DNA of 64,000 bases from Streptomyces sp. ISL-100 (GTDB lineage Bacteria; Actinomycetota; Actinomycetes; Streptomycetales; Streptomycetaceae), in the NCBI RefSeq assembly GCF_018614615.1, contig NZ_JAGGOK010000018.1, positions 1-64,000 of the forward strand, written 5' to 3'. A model generated the notes under the pieces. The model made no database searches. It had not been told where the DNA came from and was given only the letters and a program-made list of their open reading frames with translations. Shown here in pieces: positions 9,433 to 18,900 of the stretch. The first letter of the stretch is position 1. Each line of letters begins with the position of its first letter. The position numbers were made by a program, and so were the translations under genes.

Positions 9433-10545
9433 TTACTTCAGACCGAGCTTGTCGCAGGCGGCCTTGTACTTCGGGGTGCAGATCTCGGCGACCGTGTAGA
9501 CGCCGTCCTTGACGACGGTGTCCTTGATGTTGTCCTTGGTCAGCGAGATGACCGGGACCAGCACGGACGGGATGCCCTTGTTGGTCGGGCTGTCGGCCTT
9601 CTCCTTGGCGATGGAGTCGACCTTCTCGCCACGGGCGAGCGCGACGGCCATCTCGGCCGCTGCGGCTGCCTCCGGGGCGTACGGCTTGTAGACGCTCATG
9701 AACTGCTCACCCGCGACGATGCGCTGCACACCGGCGAGCTCGGCGTCCTGACCGGTGACGGGCGGGAGCTTGCTGAAGCCGCCGGCCTTGAGGGCGGTGA
9801 TGATGCCGCCCGCCATGCCGTCGTTGGCGGAGTAGACGCCGATGATCTTGTCCTTGCCGAGGGCCGAGATCGCGGCCTCCATGTTGGCGTTGGCGTTCTC
9901 CGGCTTCCACTCCTTGGTGTCGTACGACTTGCCGATGTTCACCTTGCCCTCGAGCTCGGCGAGCGCGCCCTTCTTGAACAGCGCGGCGTTCGGGTCGGTG
10001 ATCGCACCGTTCATCATGACGATCTGGCCGTCCTTGGCCTTGTCGCCGAGCGCCTCGACCAGGGCCTTGCCCTGGACGTGGCCGACCTCTTCGTTGTCGA
10101 AGGAGGTGTACGCGTCGATCGGGCCCTCGGCGAGACGGTCGAAGGCGACGACCGGAATGCCCTGGTCCTTGGCCTTCTTCACGCCACCGGCGATCGCCTT
10201 GGAGTCCACCGCGTCGACGATGAGCGCGTCCACCTTGTTGGTGATCATCGTGTCGATCTGCTGCGTCTGGGTGGTCGCGTCCTGCTTGGCGTTGGCGTAG
10301 ACGAGCTCCGCCTTGCCGTTGGTGAGCTCGCTGATCTTCTTCTCGATCAGCGGCTTGTCGAACTTCTCGTAACGCGCGGTCTGGTTCTCCGGAAGGAGCA
10401 GGCCGATCTTGAGATCGTCGCCCTTCTTCGCGCCGGTCTCCTCAGCGGGGTCACCGGACTCCTTGGCGCTGCCACAGGCGGCGAGTGAGACAGCCATTGC
10501 GGTGGCGGCCACGGCCACGGCGGCACGACGCATACGCGTGTTCAT
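9433..10545 (-). CDS. xylF: Xylose-type ABC substrate-binding lipoprotein XylF
   Basis: A 370-residue exported lipoprotein of periplasmic-binding-protein cluster B (ribose/xylose type). The signal peptide is MNTRMRRAAVAVAATAMAVS with lipobox LAAC, so Cys22 is the lipidated N-terminus after cleavage. The mature protein has the two-lobed fold signatures DALIVDAVDSKAI, IPVVAFDRLA, GHVQGKALVEALG and IIGVYSANDGMAGG. It captures the sugar outside the membrane and delivers it to XylH. The start ATG is preceded by GGGAGG. Its promoter region lies between it and rok7B7 and contains two inverted repeats, so control by Rok7B7 is likely. Confidence 0.93.
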   Translation of the reverse strand: MNTRMRRAAVAVAATAMAVSLAACGSAKESGDPAEETGAKKGDDLKIGLLLPENQTARYEKFDKPLIEKKISELTNGKAELVYANAKQDATTQTQQIDTMITNKVDALIVDAVDSKAIAGGVKKAKDQGIPVVAFDRLAEGPIDAYTSFDNEEVGHVQGKALVEALGDKAKDGQIVMMNGAITDPNAALFKKGALAELEGKVNIGKSYDTKEWKPENANANMEAAISALGKDKIIGVYSANDGMAGGIITALKAGGFSKLPPVTGQDAELAGVQRIVAGEQFMSVYKPYAPEAAAAAEMAVALARGEKVDSIAKEKADSPTNKGIPSVLVPVISLTKDNIKDTVVKDGVYTVAEICTPKYKAACDKLGLK

Positions 10546-10623
10546 TTCTTGGAACCTCCCTGACGAGGCCGCGTCGTTGCGGCCGAGGTGGCTGGAAGTC
10601 AACTCCGCGCCGCTGGCAGCGTC

Positions 10624-10666
10624 AAGGAGTAAATCCTTAACGAGATGACAACGGTGCCATTCGTTA
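10624..10666. promoter_or_regulatory. Candidate operators in front of xylF
   Basis: Two inverted repeats sit in the AT-rich stretch between rok7B7 and xylF: AAGGA/TCCTT (10624-10638, 5-base spacer) and TAACGA/TCGTTA (10638-10666, 17-base spacer), the latter overlapping the rok7B7 stop codon. The local AT richness stands out against the surroundings. They are the best visible candidates for Rok7B7 binding; no binding is shown by sequence alone. Confidence 0.45.
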
Positions 10667-11866
10667 TCTAATTGAAGACGGCACTCGGACGGGCAGCGCA
10701 CCGTCAAGAAGGGTCGAATCTCCCATTTCGCTAAGCGCGAGAGCGAGAGCACCGAGCACTTCGGCCCTTCCGCCGAGCGCCCCCGGAGCCACCGAGAGCT
10801 GCCTGGCGGCGCTGGGGATCGCGTACCGGGAGACGGACTCGCGGATGGGGCCGAGTACTAGTTCTCCAGCCTCCGCCAGGTCGCCTCCCAGCACCACCCG
10901 ACTGGGGTTCAGGAGGTTGCAGAGACTCGCGACACCGCTGCCGATGTGGCGGCCGACGTCCCCAATCACGCGGCGGCAGCCCGGATCCCCCTCGCGCGCG
11001 AGCTGGACCACGCGCTCCATGGTCAGATCGGCGCCGTGGCTGGACTGGAGCAGCGGCAGGACATACCTCGCGGCCGTGAAGGTCTCCAGGCAGCCGCGGT
11101 TGCCGCAGCGGCACACCGGGCCCGACTCGTCGAGCGTGATGTGCCCGATCTCGCCGGCCGTGCCGCCCGGACCCCGGTAGATCTGGCCGCTGATCACCAG
11201 GCCGGCGCCGACACCGCTCGCGACCTTGATGTACGCCAGGTCCTTGACCCCGCGCCCGCTGCCCCAGACCAGCTCGCCGAGCGCGCCGAGGTTGGCGTCG
11301 TTGTCGACATACACGGGTACGCCGAGGCGCCCGGACAGCTCCTCGCTCGGGTTGATGCCCTTCCAGCCCGGCAGGATGGACGTCGAGCCCAGCGTGCCGG
11401 ACTCCACGTCGATCGGTCCCGGTACGCCCAGGCCGACGCCGATCACCTTGTCCTGGCTGATGCCGCTCGCCGCGATGAGCCGCTTGACCAGCTGTTCCGC
11501 CCGGTCGAAGCCCTCGGCGGCCGAGCCGTCCACGTCCAGCGGCTCGGCCTCTTCGGCGAGCACCTGGTGGGCGAGGTTGCCGACGGCGACGCGCAGGTGC
11601 GTATGACCGAAATCGACGCCGATGACGATGCCGGCGTCACCGCTGAGCGAGACACTGCGCGCCCGGCGGCCGCCCGCGGAGGTCGGCGTGACCTCGACGG
11701 TCCCGCCGTCCTTCAGCTCGCGCACGATATTGGAGACCGTGGCTGCCGAGAGCCCTGTGGTCCTGGCGATCTCTGCCTGGGTGAGCGAGCCCGCCATGCG
11801 CACGGCGCGTACGACCCGCTCAAGGTTGGCCCGGTGCAGTGACGTCTGCGACCCCGGAGTCTCCAT
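10664..11866 (-). CDS. rok7B7: ROK-family transcriptional regulator Rok7B7
   Basis: A 400-residue repressor/activator. An N-terminal winged helix-turn-helix (residues 14-70, LTQAEIARTTGLSAATVSNIV) is followed by a sugar-kinase-like ROK domain: phosphate-loop remnant GVDFGHTHLRVAV, GVGLGVPGPID, YVDNDANLGALGE, and the ROK zinc motif GHIxxDxxGPxCxCGxxGCLE (present as GHITLDESGPVCRCGNRGCLE). Its position between xylFGH and ngcEFG, in the same order as in S. coelicolor (SCO6008), identifies it as the Rok7B7 orthologue, reported to affect xylose use, carbon catabolite repression and antibiotic production. It is transcribed toward xylF with a 118-bp gap. The ligand is not established by sequence. 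Confidence 0.9.
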   Translation of the reverse strand: METPGSQTSLHRANLERVVRAVRMAGSLTQAEIARTTGLSAATVSNIVRELKDGGTVEVTPTSAGGRRARSVSLSGDAGIVIGVDFGHTHLRVAVGNLAHQVLAEEAEPLDVDGSAAEGFDRAEQLVKRLIAASGISQDKVIGVGLGVPGPIDVESGTLGSTSILPGWKGINPSEELSGRLGVPVYVDNDANLGALGELVWGSGRGVKDLAYIKVASGVGAGLVISGQIYRGPGGTAGEIGHITLDESGPVCRCGNRGCLETFTAARYVLPLLQSSHGADLTMERVVQLAREGDPGCRRVIGDVGRHIGSGVASLCNLLNPSRVVLGGDLAEAGELVLGPIRESVSRYAIPSAARQLSVAPGALGGRAEVLGALALALSEMGDSTLLDGALPVRVPSSIR

Positions 11867-11964
11867 TGACTCTCCTCTTTCTCCAACATGTGAACTCTAA
11901 GATGAGCCTTTCGGGTCACCACCCGTCAAGACCTTGAGCGTGGCGGCAGGGTCGGCGGCACGCC

Positions 11965-11999
11965 GAACCGCCCGCCGGCAAAGCGCCGGCGGGCGGTTC
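11965..11999 (-). terminator. Terminator of the ngcEFG operon
   Basis: Fifteen-bp perfect GC-rich stem with loop AAAGC, 13 bases past the ngcG stop, separating the operon from rok7B7. Confidence 0.87.
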
Positions 12000-12012
12000 G
12001 TTTCAGTCGGGA

Positions 12013-12936
12013 TTACTTGAGCGCGCCCGCTGTCAGGCCGGCCTGGACCTGGCGCTGGAAGACCGTGTACACGACCAGGACGGGCAGGGTCGCGATGGTC
12101 AGACCGGCGAAGAGCCCGGACCAGTCCCCCTTGTACCCCTGACTCACGGCGAGGGTCGCCAGGCCCTGGGTGAGCAGGTAGCTGTCGGGGTCCTCCGTGT
12201 TCAGGGACAGCGGCAGGATGAACTGGTTCCACTGCCCCAGAAAGTTGAAGATGCCGATGCTGATCAGACCCGGCTTGGCCATCGGGACCATCACCTGGAA
12301 GAAGACCCGGGAGTGCGAGGCCCCGTCGATCATGGCCGCCTCCGCGATGGACCCTGGGAGGGTCCGGAAGAAGGCGGTCATGAAGAAGGTCGTGAACGGC
12401 AGCGAGTACGCGATGTAGACCAGGATCAGACCCTGGGGCGTGTTCAGCAGCGAGAGGTTCTTCAGTACGAAGAACAGCGGGACGATCGCCATGATCACCG
12501 GGAACGTCATGCCGCCGACGAACAGGTAGTAGATGAAGCGGTTGCCCGGGAACTCGAAACGGGCGAGTACGTAGGCTGCCATCGAGCCGAACAGCATGGT
12601 GCCCAGGACCGACGGAACGACCACGATCAGCGAGTTCAGGGTGAACCGGCCGATGTTCGCCTTGGTCCACGCGCGGACGAACGCGTCGAGGGTGAAGGTG
12701 TCCGGCAGCGACCAGGGGCTCTCCAGGATCTGGCCGGAGCTCTTGAAGGCGCTCAGGAAGGCCCAGATGAGCGGGCCCGCCGCCAGCACCGCCCACAGGA
12801 CGAGGAAGGCGTGCGAGAAGACGTTGAGGGTCCTGCCCTCGCCGCCGCTGTCCGCGGGCTTCTTGGCGGCTGTCGCCGGCGATGCCGGGCCGGTCTTGGC
12901 CGGAGTCGCGAGACCAGTGGGCTCTGCGGTGGTCAT
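12013..12936 (-). CDS. ngcG: N-acetylglucosamine/chitobiose-type ABC permease NgcG
   Basis: A 307-residue MalG-type (CUT1) permease with six helices after a Pro/Ala-rich cytoplasmic leader. The EAA loop that docks the ATPase reads EAAMIDGASHSRVFFQVMVPMAKPGL near residue 210. No ATPase gene lies in the cluster, so it presumably uses the shared MsiK ATPase, as streptomycete CUT1 importers do. Start is placed at ATG 12936, nine bases after GGGGAG; an in-frame ATG at 12957 just past the ngcF stop is the alternative. Third gene of ngcE-ngcF-ngcG; the aminosugar substrate is inferred from NgcE and synteny. Confidence 0.85.
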   Translation of the reverse strand: MTTAEPTGLATPAKTGPASPATAAKKPADSGGEGRTLNVFSHAFLVLWAVLAAGPLIWAFLSAFKSSGQILESPWSLPDTFTLDAFVRAWTKANIGRFTLNSLIVVVPSVLGTMLFGSMAAYVLARFEFPGNRFIYYLFVGGMTFPVIMAIVPLFFVLKNLSLLNTPQGLILVYIAYSLPFTTFFMTAFFRTLPGSIAEAAMIDGASHSRVFFQVMVPMAKPGLISIGIFNFLGQWNQFILPLSLNTEDPDSYLLTQGLATLAVSQGYKGDWSGLFAGLTIATLPVLVVYTVFQRQVQAGLTAGALK

Positions 12937-12958
12937 CGTTGTGTTCTCCCCGCTCATT

Positions 12959-13996
12959 TCAGAACTCGAGCCGGTCGCGGCGGCGGCCGATACTGAGGGC
13001 CAGCACCGCGAAGATCATGGTGACGACGAGCATCGAGACACCGACGGCGGTCGCGTAGCCGGCCTGGCCGTCCCGGAACGCCTTGTTGTACATGTGCACC
13101 GGGAGCACGAGCGTCGAGTGATCGGGACCGCCCTGGTTGACGGTCATGATCATGACGTACGCGAACGAGGTCTCCAGCGCCATGATGCCCGCGTACACGT
13201 AGGACGTCTGAATGTTGTCCCTGATCAGCGGCAGCGTGACGCGGAAGAACGTGGTGACCCGGTTGGCGCCGTCCAGCAGCGCCGCCTCGTAGATCTCCTT
13301 GGGGATCGACCCCATGGCGGCGGAGAACAGCACGACGTAGAAGCCGACGTTCGCCCACACCATCACGACCAGGACGCACGCCAGCGCGATGCCCGGGTCG
13401 CCGAGCCAGTTCTGCTCCCAGGAACCCAGCCCGACGCCGGCCAGCACGCCGTTGAGCAGACCGCCCTGCGGGTTGTAGATGTTCTGCCACAGCACGGCGA
13501 CGATCGCGATCGACAGCACCTGCGGGAAGAAATAAAGGATCTTGTAGAGCTTGGAGCCCCGGACTCCGGAGGCCGCTTCACCGCGCTTGTGCCGTCCGCC
13601 GACATTGAGCATGAAGGCGAAGAAGAGCCCGAGGCCGAGTGCGAGGAGCGGCATCCCGATCAGCAGCACGATGTTGTGCTGAAGCGACTTCCAGAAAAGG
13701 TCGTCGTCGAACAGTTTGCTGAAGTTGTCGAAGCCGATGACCGAGAAGTCGCTGCTGTAGCCGGTCCAGTCGGTCAGCGAGTAGTAGAAGGTCTGGAGGA
13801 AGGGCGAGATGACCAGAATCGCGTACAGCACCAGGGGCACCACCAGGAACCCCGAGATGAACCGGTACTTGACGAAAGTCCGGTAGCGGGGAGAGGACTT
13901 GAACCCCCCGCCTCCTGGGCTTCTCGGTGGTGTTCCCGCCGTGTCCCCGGCGCCCTTCCGGACGTCGTCGGTCACCGCGCGGCTGTCACTGGCCAT
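12959..13996 (-). CDS. ngcF: N-acetylglucosamine/chitobiose-type ABC permease NgcF
   Basis: A 345-residue MalF-type (CUT1) permease. A Gly/Pro-rich N-terminal tail of about 40 residues precedes helix 1 (FISGFLVVPLVLYAILVI); the motif FYYSLTDWTGY after it is characteristic of the MalF branch. The EAA loop is present as YEAALLDGANRVTTFFRVTLPLI. It pairs with NgcG to form the translocation channel for the sugar bound by NgcE. The start ATG follows GGAGCGGGGCGAGC. There are 52 bp to the ngcE stop upstream and only 1-22 bp to ngcG downstream, depending on the ngcG start. Confidence 0.87.
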   Translation of the reverse strand: MASDSRAVTDDVRKGAGDTAGTPPRSPGGGGFKSSPRYRTFVKYRFISGFLVVPLVLYAILVISPFLQTFYYSLTDWTGYSSDFSVIGFDNFSKLFDDDLFWKSLQHNIVLLIGMPLLALGLGLFFAFMLNVGGRHKRGEAASGVRGSKLYKILYFFPQVLSIAIVAVLWQNIYNPQGGLLNGVLAGVGLGSWEQNWLGDPGIALACVLVVMVWANVGFYVVLFSAAMGSIPKEIYEAALLDGANRVTTFFRVTLPLIRDNIQTSYVYAGIMALETSFAYVMIMTVNQGGPDHSTLVLPVHMYNKAFRDGQAGYATAVGVSMLVVTMIFAVLALSIGRRRDRLEF

Positions 13997-14048
13997 GCTC
14001 GCCCCGCTCCATGTTCGTTCCCCTACTGATCAGTCGCAGACGTGAACA

Positions 14049-15485
14049 CTAAGCGTGCTTGTACTTCTTGACCGCGTCGTCCTTGGCTGTCTTGTCGGCC
14101 GCGTCCTGGATCTTCTTGATGGCCTCGTCCGGCTTCATGCGGCCGGCCATCAGCTCGGCGAGGGCGCCGCCGACGCTCTCCTTGTGCAGCGTCTGGTACC
14201 AGTCGGGCAGACGCGGATTGACCACGTTCTCGCCGGCCGCGTCGAGCGCGTCGCTGGAGGAGGCGAGGCCCGGCGGGAGGTCCATGCCCTCGGTGGCGCC
14301 CGCGACGCAGGTGAGGGACTTCACCAGCGTGGCGAAGTTCTGCGCGTGCTTCTTGCTGAGCATGATCCGGAGCAGCTCCATGCCGCCCTCGGTGTTCTTG
14401 CCCTGCTTCGGGACGATGAACGGCTCACCGGCCTGCGCCCAGATGGTCTCGAACGGCATCTTGTCGGAGCTGTCGAGGCTGGACGGCGGGGCCATCGTCA
14501 TCCCGAAGTCCTTGGGCGTGGTCGGCGCGGCCTCGTTCTCCACCCAAGAGCCGTTGGGGATGAACACCGCCTTGCCCTTGGTCCACTGGGTCTGCGACTG
14601 GATGTGGTCCAGACCCGGGGTGCCCTTGAGGACGTAGCCCTTGGCGGCCAGCTCGTAGTACGCCTCGAACGCCTTCTTGACCGCGTCGTGCTTCCACGCG
14701 TTCGGCTCGAGGTTGTCGATCGCCTTCATCACGTCCCAGCCGCCGATCTTGGCGATGAAGGGGTAGAGCGTGAAGGGGATGTAGTACGGGTGCTTGCCCG
14801 CGTAGGTCCAGCCGGCGATGCCCTTGGCCTTGGCCTTCTTGCACAGGGCCAGCATCTCGTCCCAGGTCTTCGGGTACTCCCACTCGTTGTCGGCGAGCAG
14901 CTTCTTGGAGTACCAGACACCGAACGTGGTGAAGGCGTAGTTGAGGCGCCAGACCTTCTCGTCGCCGTACTGACCCATCTCGATGGTGCCGGGGACGAGG
15001 ATGTCCCGGACCTTCTTGGCCGGGTCGTCGAAGGACGCGGCGTCGAGCAGCGGGGTGAGCTCCGCCAGCTGGTCCTTGGCGATGAGGGTCGCGGCGTCCA
15101 TCTGCTTGGCGCCCGAGTTGTCGACCAGGTCCGGCGGGTTGCCGCCGACCATGCGGGGCTGGAGCAGCGGCTGGATGTCCTGGGTGGCCTTGAACTTGAC
15201 CTTGCCGTAGCTGGCCTCGTAGTCCTTGACGGCGTCCTCGACGTACTTGGTGCCGAAACCGCCGTCGAAGATGACGGCTTCCATGCCCGCCTTCTCGTTG
15301 ACACCCAGCGGGTTCTTCTCGGTCTTCTTGCCCTTGTCGACCTTCTCGTCGCCGCCGCTGTCGCCGCTCGCGCAGGCCGACAGGAAGCTCATCGTCGGAA
15401 CGGCGATCAGGCCGAGTGCGGCCGACCGCTTGATCAGATCGCGACGGCCAAGGCCCTCATTGTTGTGGGCGGAGGTGGATCCCAT
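14049..15485 (-). CDS. ngcE: NgcE-type extracellular aminosugar-binding lipoprotein
   Basis: A 478-residue cluster-D/CUT1 substrate-binding protein. Its N-terminus carries a twin-arginine-like signal, LGRRDLIKRSAALGLIAVP, ending in a lipobox SFLSAC, so it is probably exported by Tat and lipid-anchored. The body shows typical features: YGKVKFKATQDIQPLLQPRMVGGNPPDLVD, YYIPFTLYPFIAKIGGW and an aromatic-rich cleft. The family includes NgcE, which binds N-acetylglucosamine and N,N'-diacetylchitobiose. ATG at 15485 is preceded by GAGGA with seven bases of spacing; a TTG two codons upstream is possible. First gene of the ngcEFG operon; a DasR-like box lies about 220 bp upstream. Confidence 0.87.
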   Translation of the reverse strand: MGSTSAHNNEGLGRRDLIKRSAALGLIAVPTMSFLSACASGDSGGDEKVDKGKKTEKNPLGVNEKAGMEAVIFDGGFGTKYVEDAVKDYEASYGKVKFKATQDIQPLLQPRMVGGNPPDLVDNSGAKQMDAATLIAKDQLAELTPLLDAASFDDPAKKVRDILVPGTIEMGQYGDEKVWRLNYAFTTFGVWYSKKLLADNEWEYPKTWDEMLALCKKAKAKGIAGWTYAGKHPYYIPFTLYPFIAKIGGWDVMKAIDNLEPNAWKHDAVKKAFEAYYELAAKGYVLKGTPGLDHIQSQTQWTKGKAVFIPNGSWVENEAAPTTPKDFGMTMAPPSSLDSSDKMPFETIWAQAGEPFIVPKQGKNTEGGMELLRIMLSKKHAQNFATLVKSLTCVAGATEGMDLPPGLASSSDALDAAGENVVNPRLPDWYQTLHKESVGGALAELMAGRMKPDEAIKKIQDAADKTAKDDAVKKYKHA

Positions 15486-15953
15486 GCTCAAGTCCTCGCC
15501 TTCTCCAGGACTCAGGCGGTGTACCGGTACGCCCGTACTTATTCGCCTAGGCGAAGGGCCCCGCCACCGCAGTCAAATGACGCTGGGTCGTGCTGAGTTG
15601 GCAGATGGTACGGACAATAGTGTTCGGCAACCACCGCGGCGGCTTCCCTTCACTGATCCCCGTCCCCCTGGTCCGCGACCGCGAAGCGGCGTTGCAGACG
15701 CCGACAGGTATAGTCCACTTCCGGTCAACTGAGCAAGATCGAAAGCAAGTTTCGGCAGCAAGCTTTCCCGAGTTGAGACCTCGCGGATATCTGGAACGCG
15801 CACGTAGTCGCCTGCGCGGCTCCGCGAACACGGCGCGCCCGCTTCGCCTCCCCCGTCGCATGCAACACCCTTGACACCATCGGCGACTTGGCTCCCTACT
15901 GGATCCCGTTGCACCGCTCATGACAACGTTGTCCAAGGGGAGGAACGCCCGGG
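15486..15953. other. Divergent promoter region ngcE / GH92
   Basis: A 468-bp intergenic region with lower GC than its neighbours. Beside the DasR-like box it holds an inverted repeat GAAAGC...GCTTTC (near 15740-15766, 15-base spacer) and a TTGACA at 15873-15878 some 75 bp before the GH92 start. No open frame here has coding character. Confidence 0.6.
15704..15719. promoter_or_regulatory. Candidate DasR-responsive element (dre)
   Basis: The 16-mer ACAGGTATAGTCCACT matches 12 of 16 positions of the published dre consensus AGTGGTCTAGACCACT, keeping the GGT...CCACT core. DasR is the GntR-type repressor of aminosugar uptake genes in Streptomyces. The site lies 219 bp upstream of the ngcE ATG and 235 bp upstream of the GH92 start, so it could act on either. 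Confidence 0.5.
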
Positions 15954-18900
15954 ATGCAATACAGACCTCGGTACGGACAAGGCCATGGGGCGGCCGCCGT
16001 CACGGCGGCCGCCCTCCTGCTCGCCGTCACGGCCCCTTCCGCGGCCGCGGCCCGGCCCGCCGGCCAGCCCGTCGCCCAGCCCTCCCGGCCCGCGCCGGCG
16101 GACCAGACCTTCAGTTCCTCCTTCAGTTCCTCCTTCGAGTCCTCCTTCGAGGCGGACGAACCCCAGCCGGACTGGCGCAATACGGTGGAAGTCGAACCGG
16201 GCGGCGAGAAGCGCGCCTCGGGGGTCGACGGCGGATACAGCGCCGGGATTCCGGGCAATGTGACCGACCGGGTCGTCGAACTGCGCGCCAGCAGCGAGAA
16301 CACCGGCGGCGGAGAGGTGAAGGAAAACCTCGTCGACGTCCAGGCCGCCACCAAGTGGCTGGCCTTCGAGCCCACCGCCTGGATCGAGTTCGATCTGGAT
16401 GAACCGGCCAAGGTCATGAAATACGCTCTTACTTCGGCCAATGACCACGCCGAGCGCGACCCGAAGGACTGGACGCTCAAGGGCTCCGCCGACGGCAAGG
16501 AGTGGAAGGTCCTCGACTCCCGCGAGGGGCAGACCTTCGCGAAGCGCTTCGAGACGAAGACCTACGATTTCGAGAACACGACGGCGTACGCCCATTACCG
16601 TCTCGAAATCACCCGTAACAACGGCGCCTCGGGCATCACCCAGCTGGCGGACGTTCAGTTCTCGAACGGTGACACCTCCACCCCCGCCCCGGAGGACATG
16701 CGCAGCCAGGTCGACCGCGGGCCGTCCGGCTCCCCCACCGCGAAGGCGGGCGCGGGCTTCACGGGAAAGCGTGCGCTGCGGTACGCCGGCACGCACAAGC
16801 CCGAGGACCGGGCGTACTCGTACAACAAGGTCTTCGACGTCGATACGCGCGTCACACGGGACACCGAGCTGTCGTACCGGGTCTTCCCGTCCCTCCCGGA
16901 GACCGACCTCAACTACCCCGCCACCAATGTGTCGGTCGACCTGGCCTTCACGGACGGCACCTATCTGAGTGATCTGCGCGCCGTCGACCAGCACGGCGCG
17001 GTCCTGTCCCCGCAGGGCCAGGGTGCCTCCAAGACGCTGTACGTCAACCAGTGGAACCACAAGGCGTCGCGGATCGGCGCGGTCGCGGCCGGCAAGACCG
17101 TCGACCGGATTCTGGTGGCGTACGACTCGCCGAAGGGGCCGGCGAAGTTCAGTGGGTGGGTCGACGACATCAGCATCGCCGTAAAGGCGCCCGAGAAGCG
17201 CCTGGCACATTTCTCCGACTACGTCTCGACCACCCGCGGCACCAACTCCAGCGGCGCCTTCTCGCGCGGCAACAACATCCCCGCCACCGCCGTCCCGCAC
17301 GGTTTCAACTTCTGGACGCCGGTGACCAACGCGGCCTCCACCAGCTGGCTCTACGACTACGCCCGCGCCAACAACAGCGACAACCTCCCCACCATCCAGG
17401 CGTTCAGCGCGAGCCACGAGCCGAGCCCCTGGATGGGTGACCGCCAGACGTTCCAGCTGATGCCTTCCACCGTGGCAGGCACCCCGGACGCCGGCCGCAA
17501 GGCGCGGGCCCTGCCCTTCCGGCACGACAACGAGACTGCCAAGCCACACGAGTACGGCGTGACCTTCGAGAACGGTCTGAAGGCCGAGATGACGCCGACC
17601 GACCACGCGGCGATGATGCGGTTCACCTATCCCGGTGACGACGCGAGCATCATCTTCGACAACGTGTCGAACGACGGCGGCCTCACCCTCGACCCGGCCA
17701 CCCGCTCCTTCACCGGCTTCTCGGACGTCAAGAGCGGCCTGTCCACCGGGGCCACCAGGCTCTTCGTGTACGGAGTCTTTGACGCACCCGTCACCGAGGG
17801 CGGGAAGCTCAGCGGCGGCGGGGGCGACGACGTGACCGGCTACCTGCGCTTCAAACCCGGCGCCGACCGCCAGGTGACCCTGCGGCTGGCGACTTCACTC
17901 ATCAGTGTGGACCAGGCGAAGAAGAACCTCGCCGACGAGATCCCGGCGGACACCCGGTACGAGCGGATCAAAGACCTGGCCCAGGATGCCTGGGACGACA
18001 TCCTCGGCCGCGTCGAGGTCGAGGGCGCGAGCCGCGACCGGCTGACGACCCTCTACTCCAGCCTCTACCGGCTGTACCTGTATCCGAACTCCGGCTTCGA
18101 GAACACCGGCACCAAGGCCCGCCCCAAGCAGCAGTACGCGAGCCCCTTCTCGAAGCAGACGGGCCCCGACACGCCGACCCACACCGGCGCGAAGATCGTC
18201 GACGGCGAGGTGTACGTCAACAACGGCTTCTGGGACACCTACCGGACGACCTGGCCGGCGTACTCCTTCCTCACCCCCGAAAAGGCCGGCAAGCTCGTCG
18301 ACGGCTTCGTCCAGCAGTACAAGGACGGCGGCTGGATCTCCCGCTGGTCCTCGCCCGGTTACGCCGACCTCATGACCGGCACCAGCTCCGACGTCGCGTT
18401 CGCGGACGCGTACGTCAAGGGCGTGGACTTCGACGCCGGAGCGGCGTACGAGGCGGCGCTCAAGAACGCGACCGTCGTGCCGCCCTTCTCGGGCGTGGGC
18501 CGCAAGGGCATGAAGACGTCCCCCTTCACCGGGTACGCCTCCACCGAGACCCACGAGGGCCTCTCCTGGTCCCTGGAGGGCTACCTCAACGACTACGGCC
18601 TCGCGAAGATGGGCGAGGCCCTCTACGCCAAGACGAAGAAGGCGCGCTACAAGGAGGAGTCGGCGTACTTCCTCAACCGCGCCCGAAACTACGTCAAGCT
18701 CTTCGACGACAAGGCCGGCTTCTTCCAGGGCCGCGACCTCAAGGGCGACTGGCGCGTCCCGTCCGACAAGTTCGACCCGCGCGTCTGGGGTTACGACTAC
18801 ACCGAGACCAACGGCTGGGGCTACGCCTTCACCGCGCCCCAGGACTCCCGCGGCCTCGCCAACCTCTACGGCGGCCGCCCCGGCCTCGGCGACAAGCTCG

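Noticed and set aside
9418..10488. Plus-strand frame opposite xylF
   Set aside because: Shadow of the binding-protein gene; no start signal.
16100..16150. Tandem repeats TTCAGTTCCTCC in the GH92 gene
   Set aside because: They encode a Ser/Phe linker after the signal peptide; a coding micro-repeat, not CRISPR or an att site.
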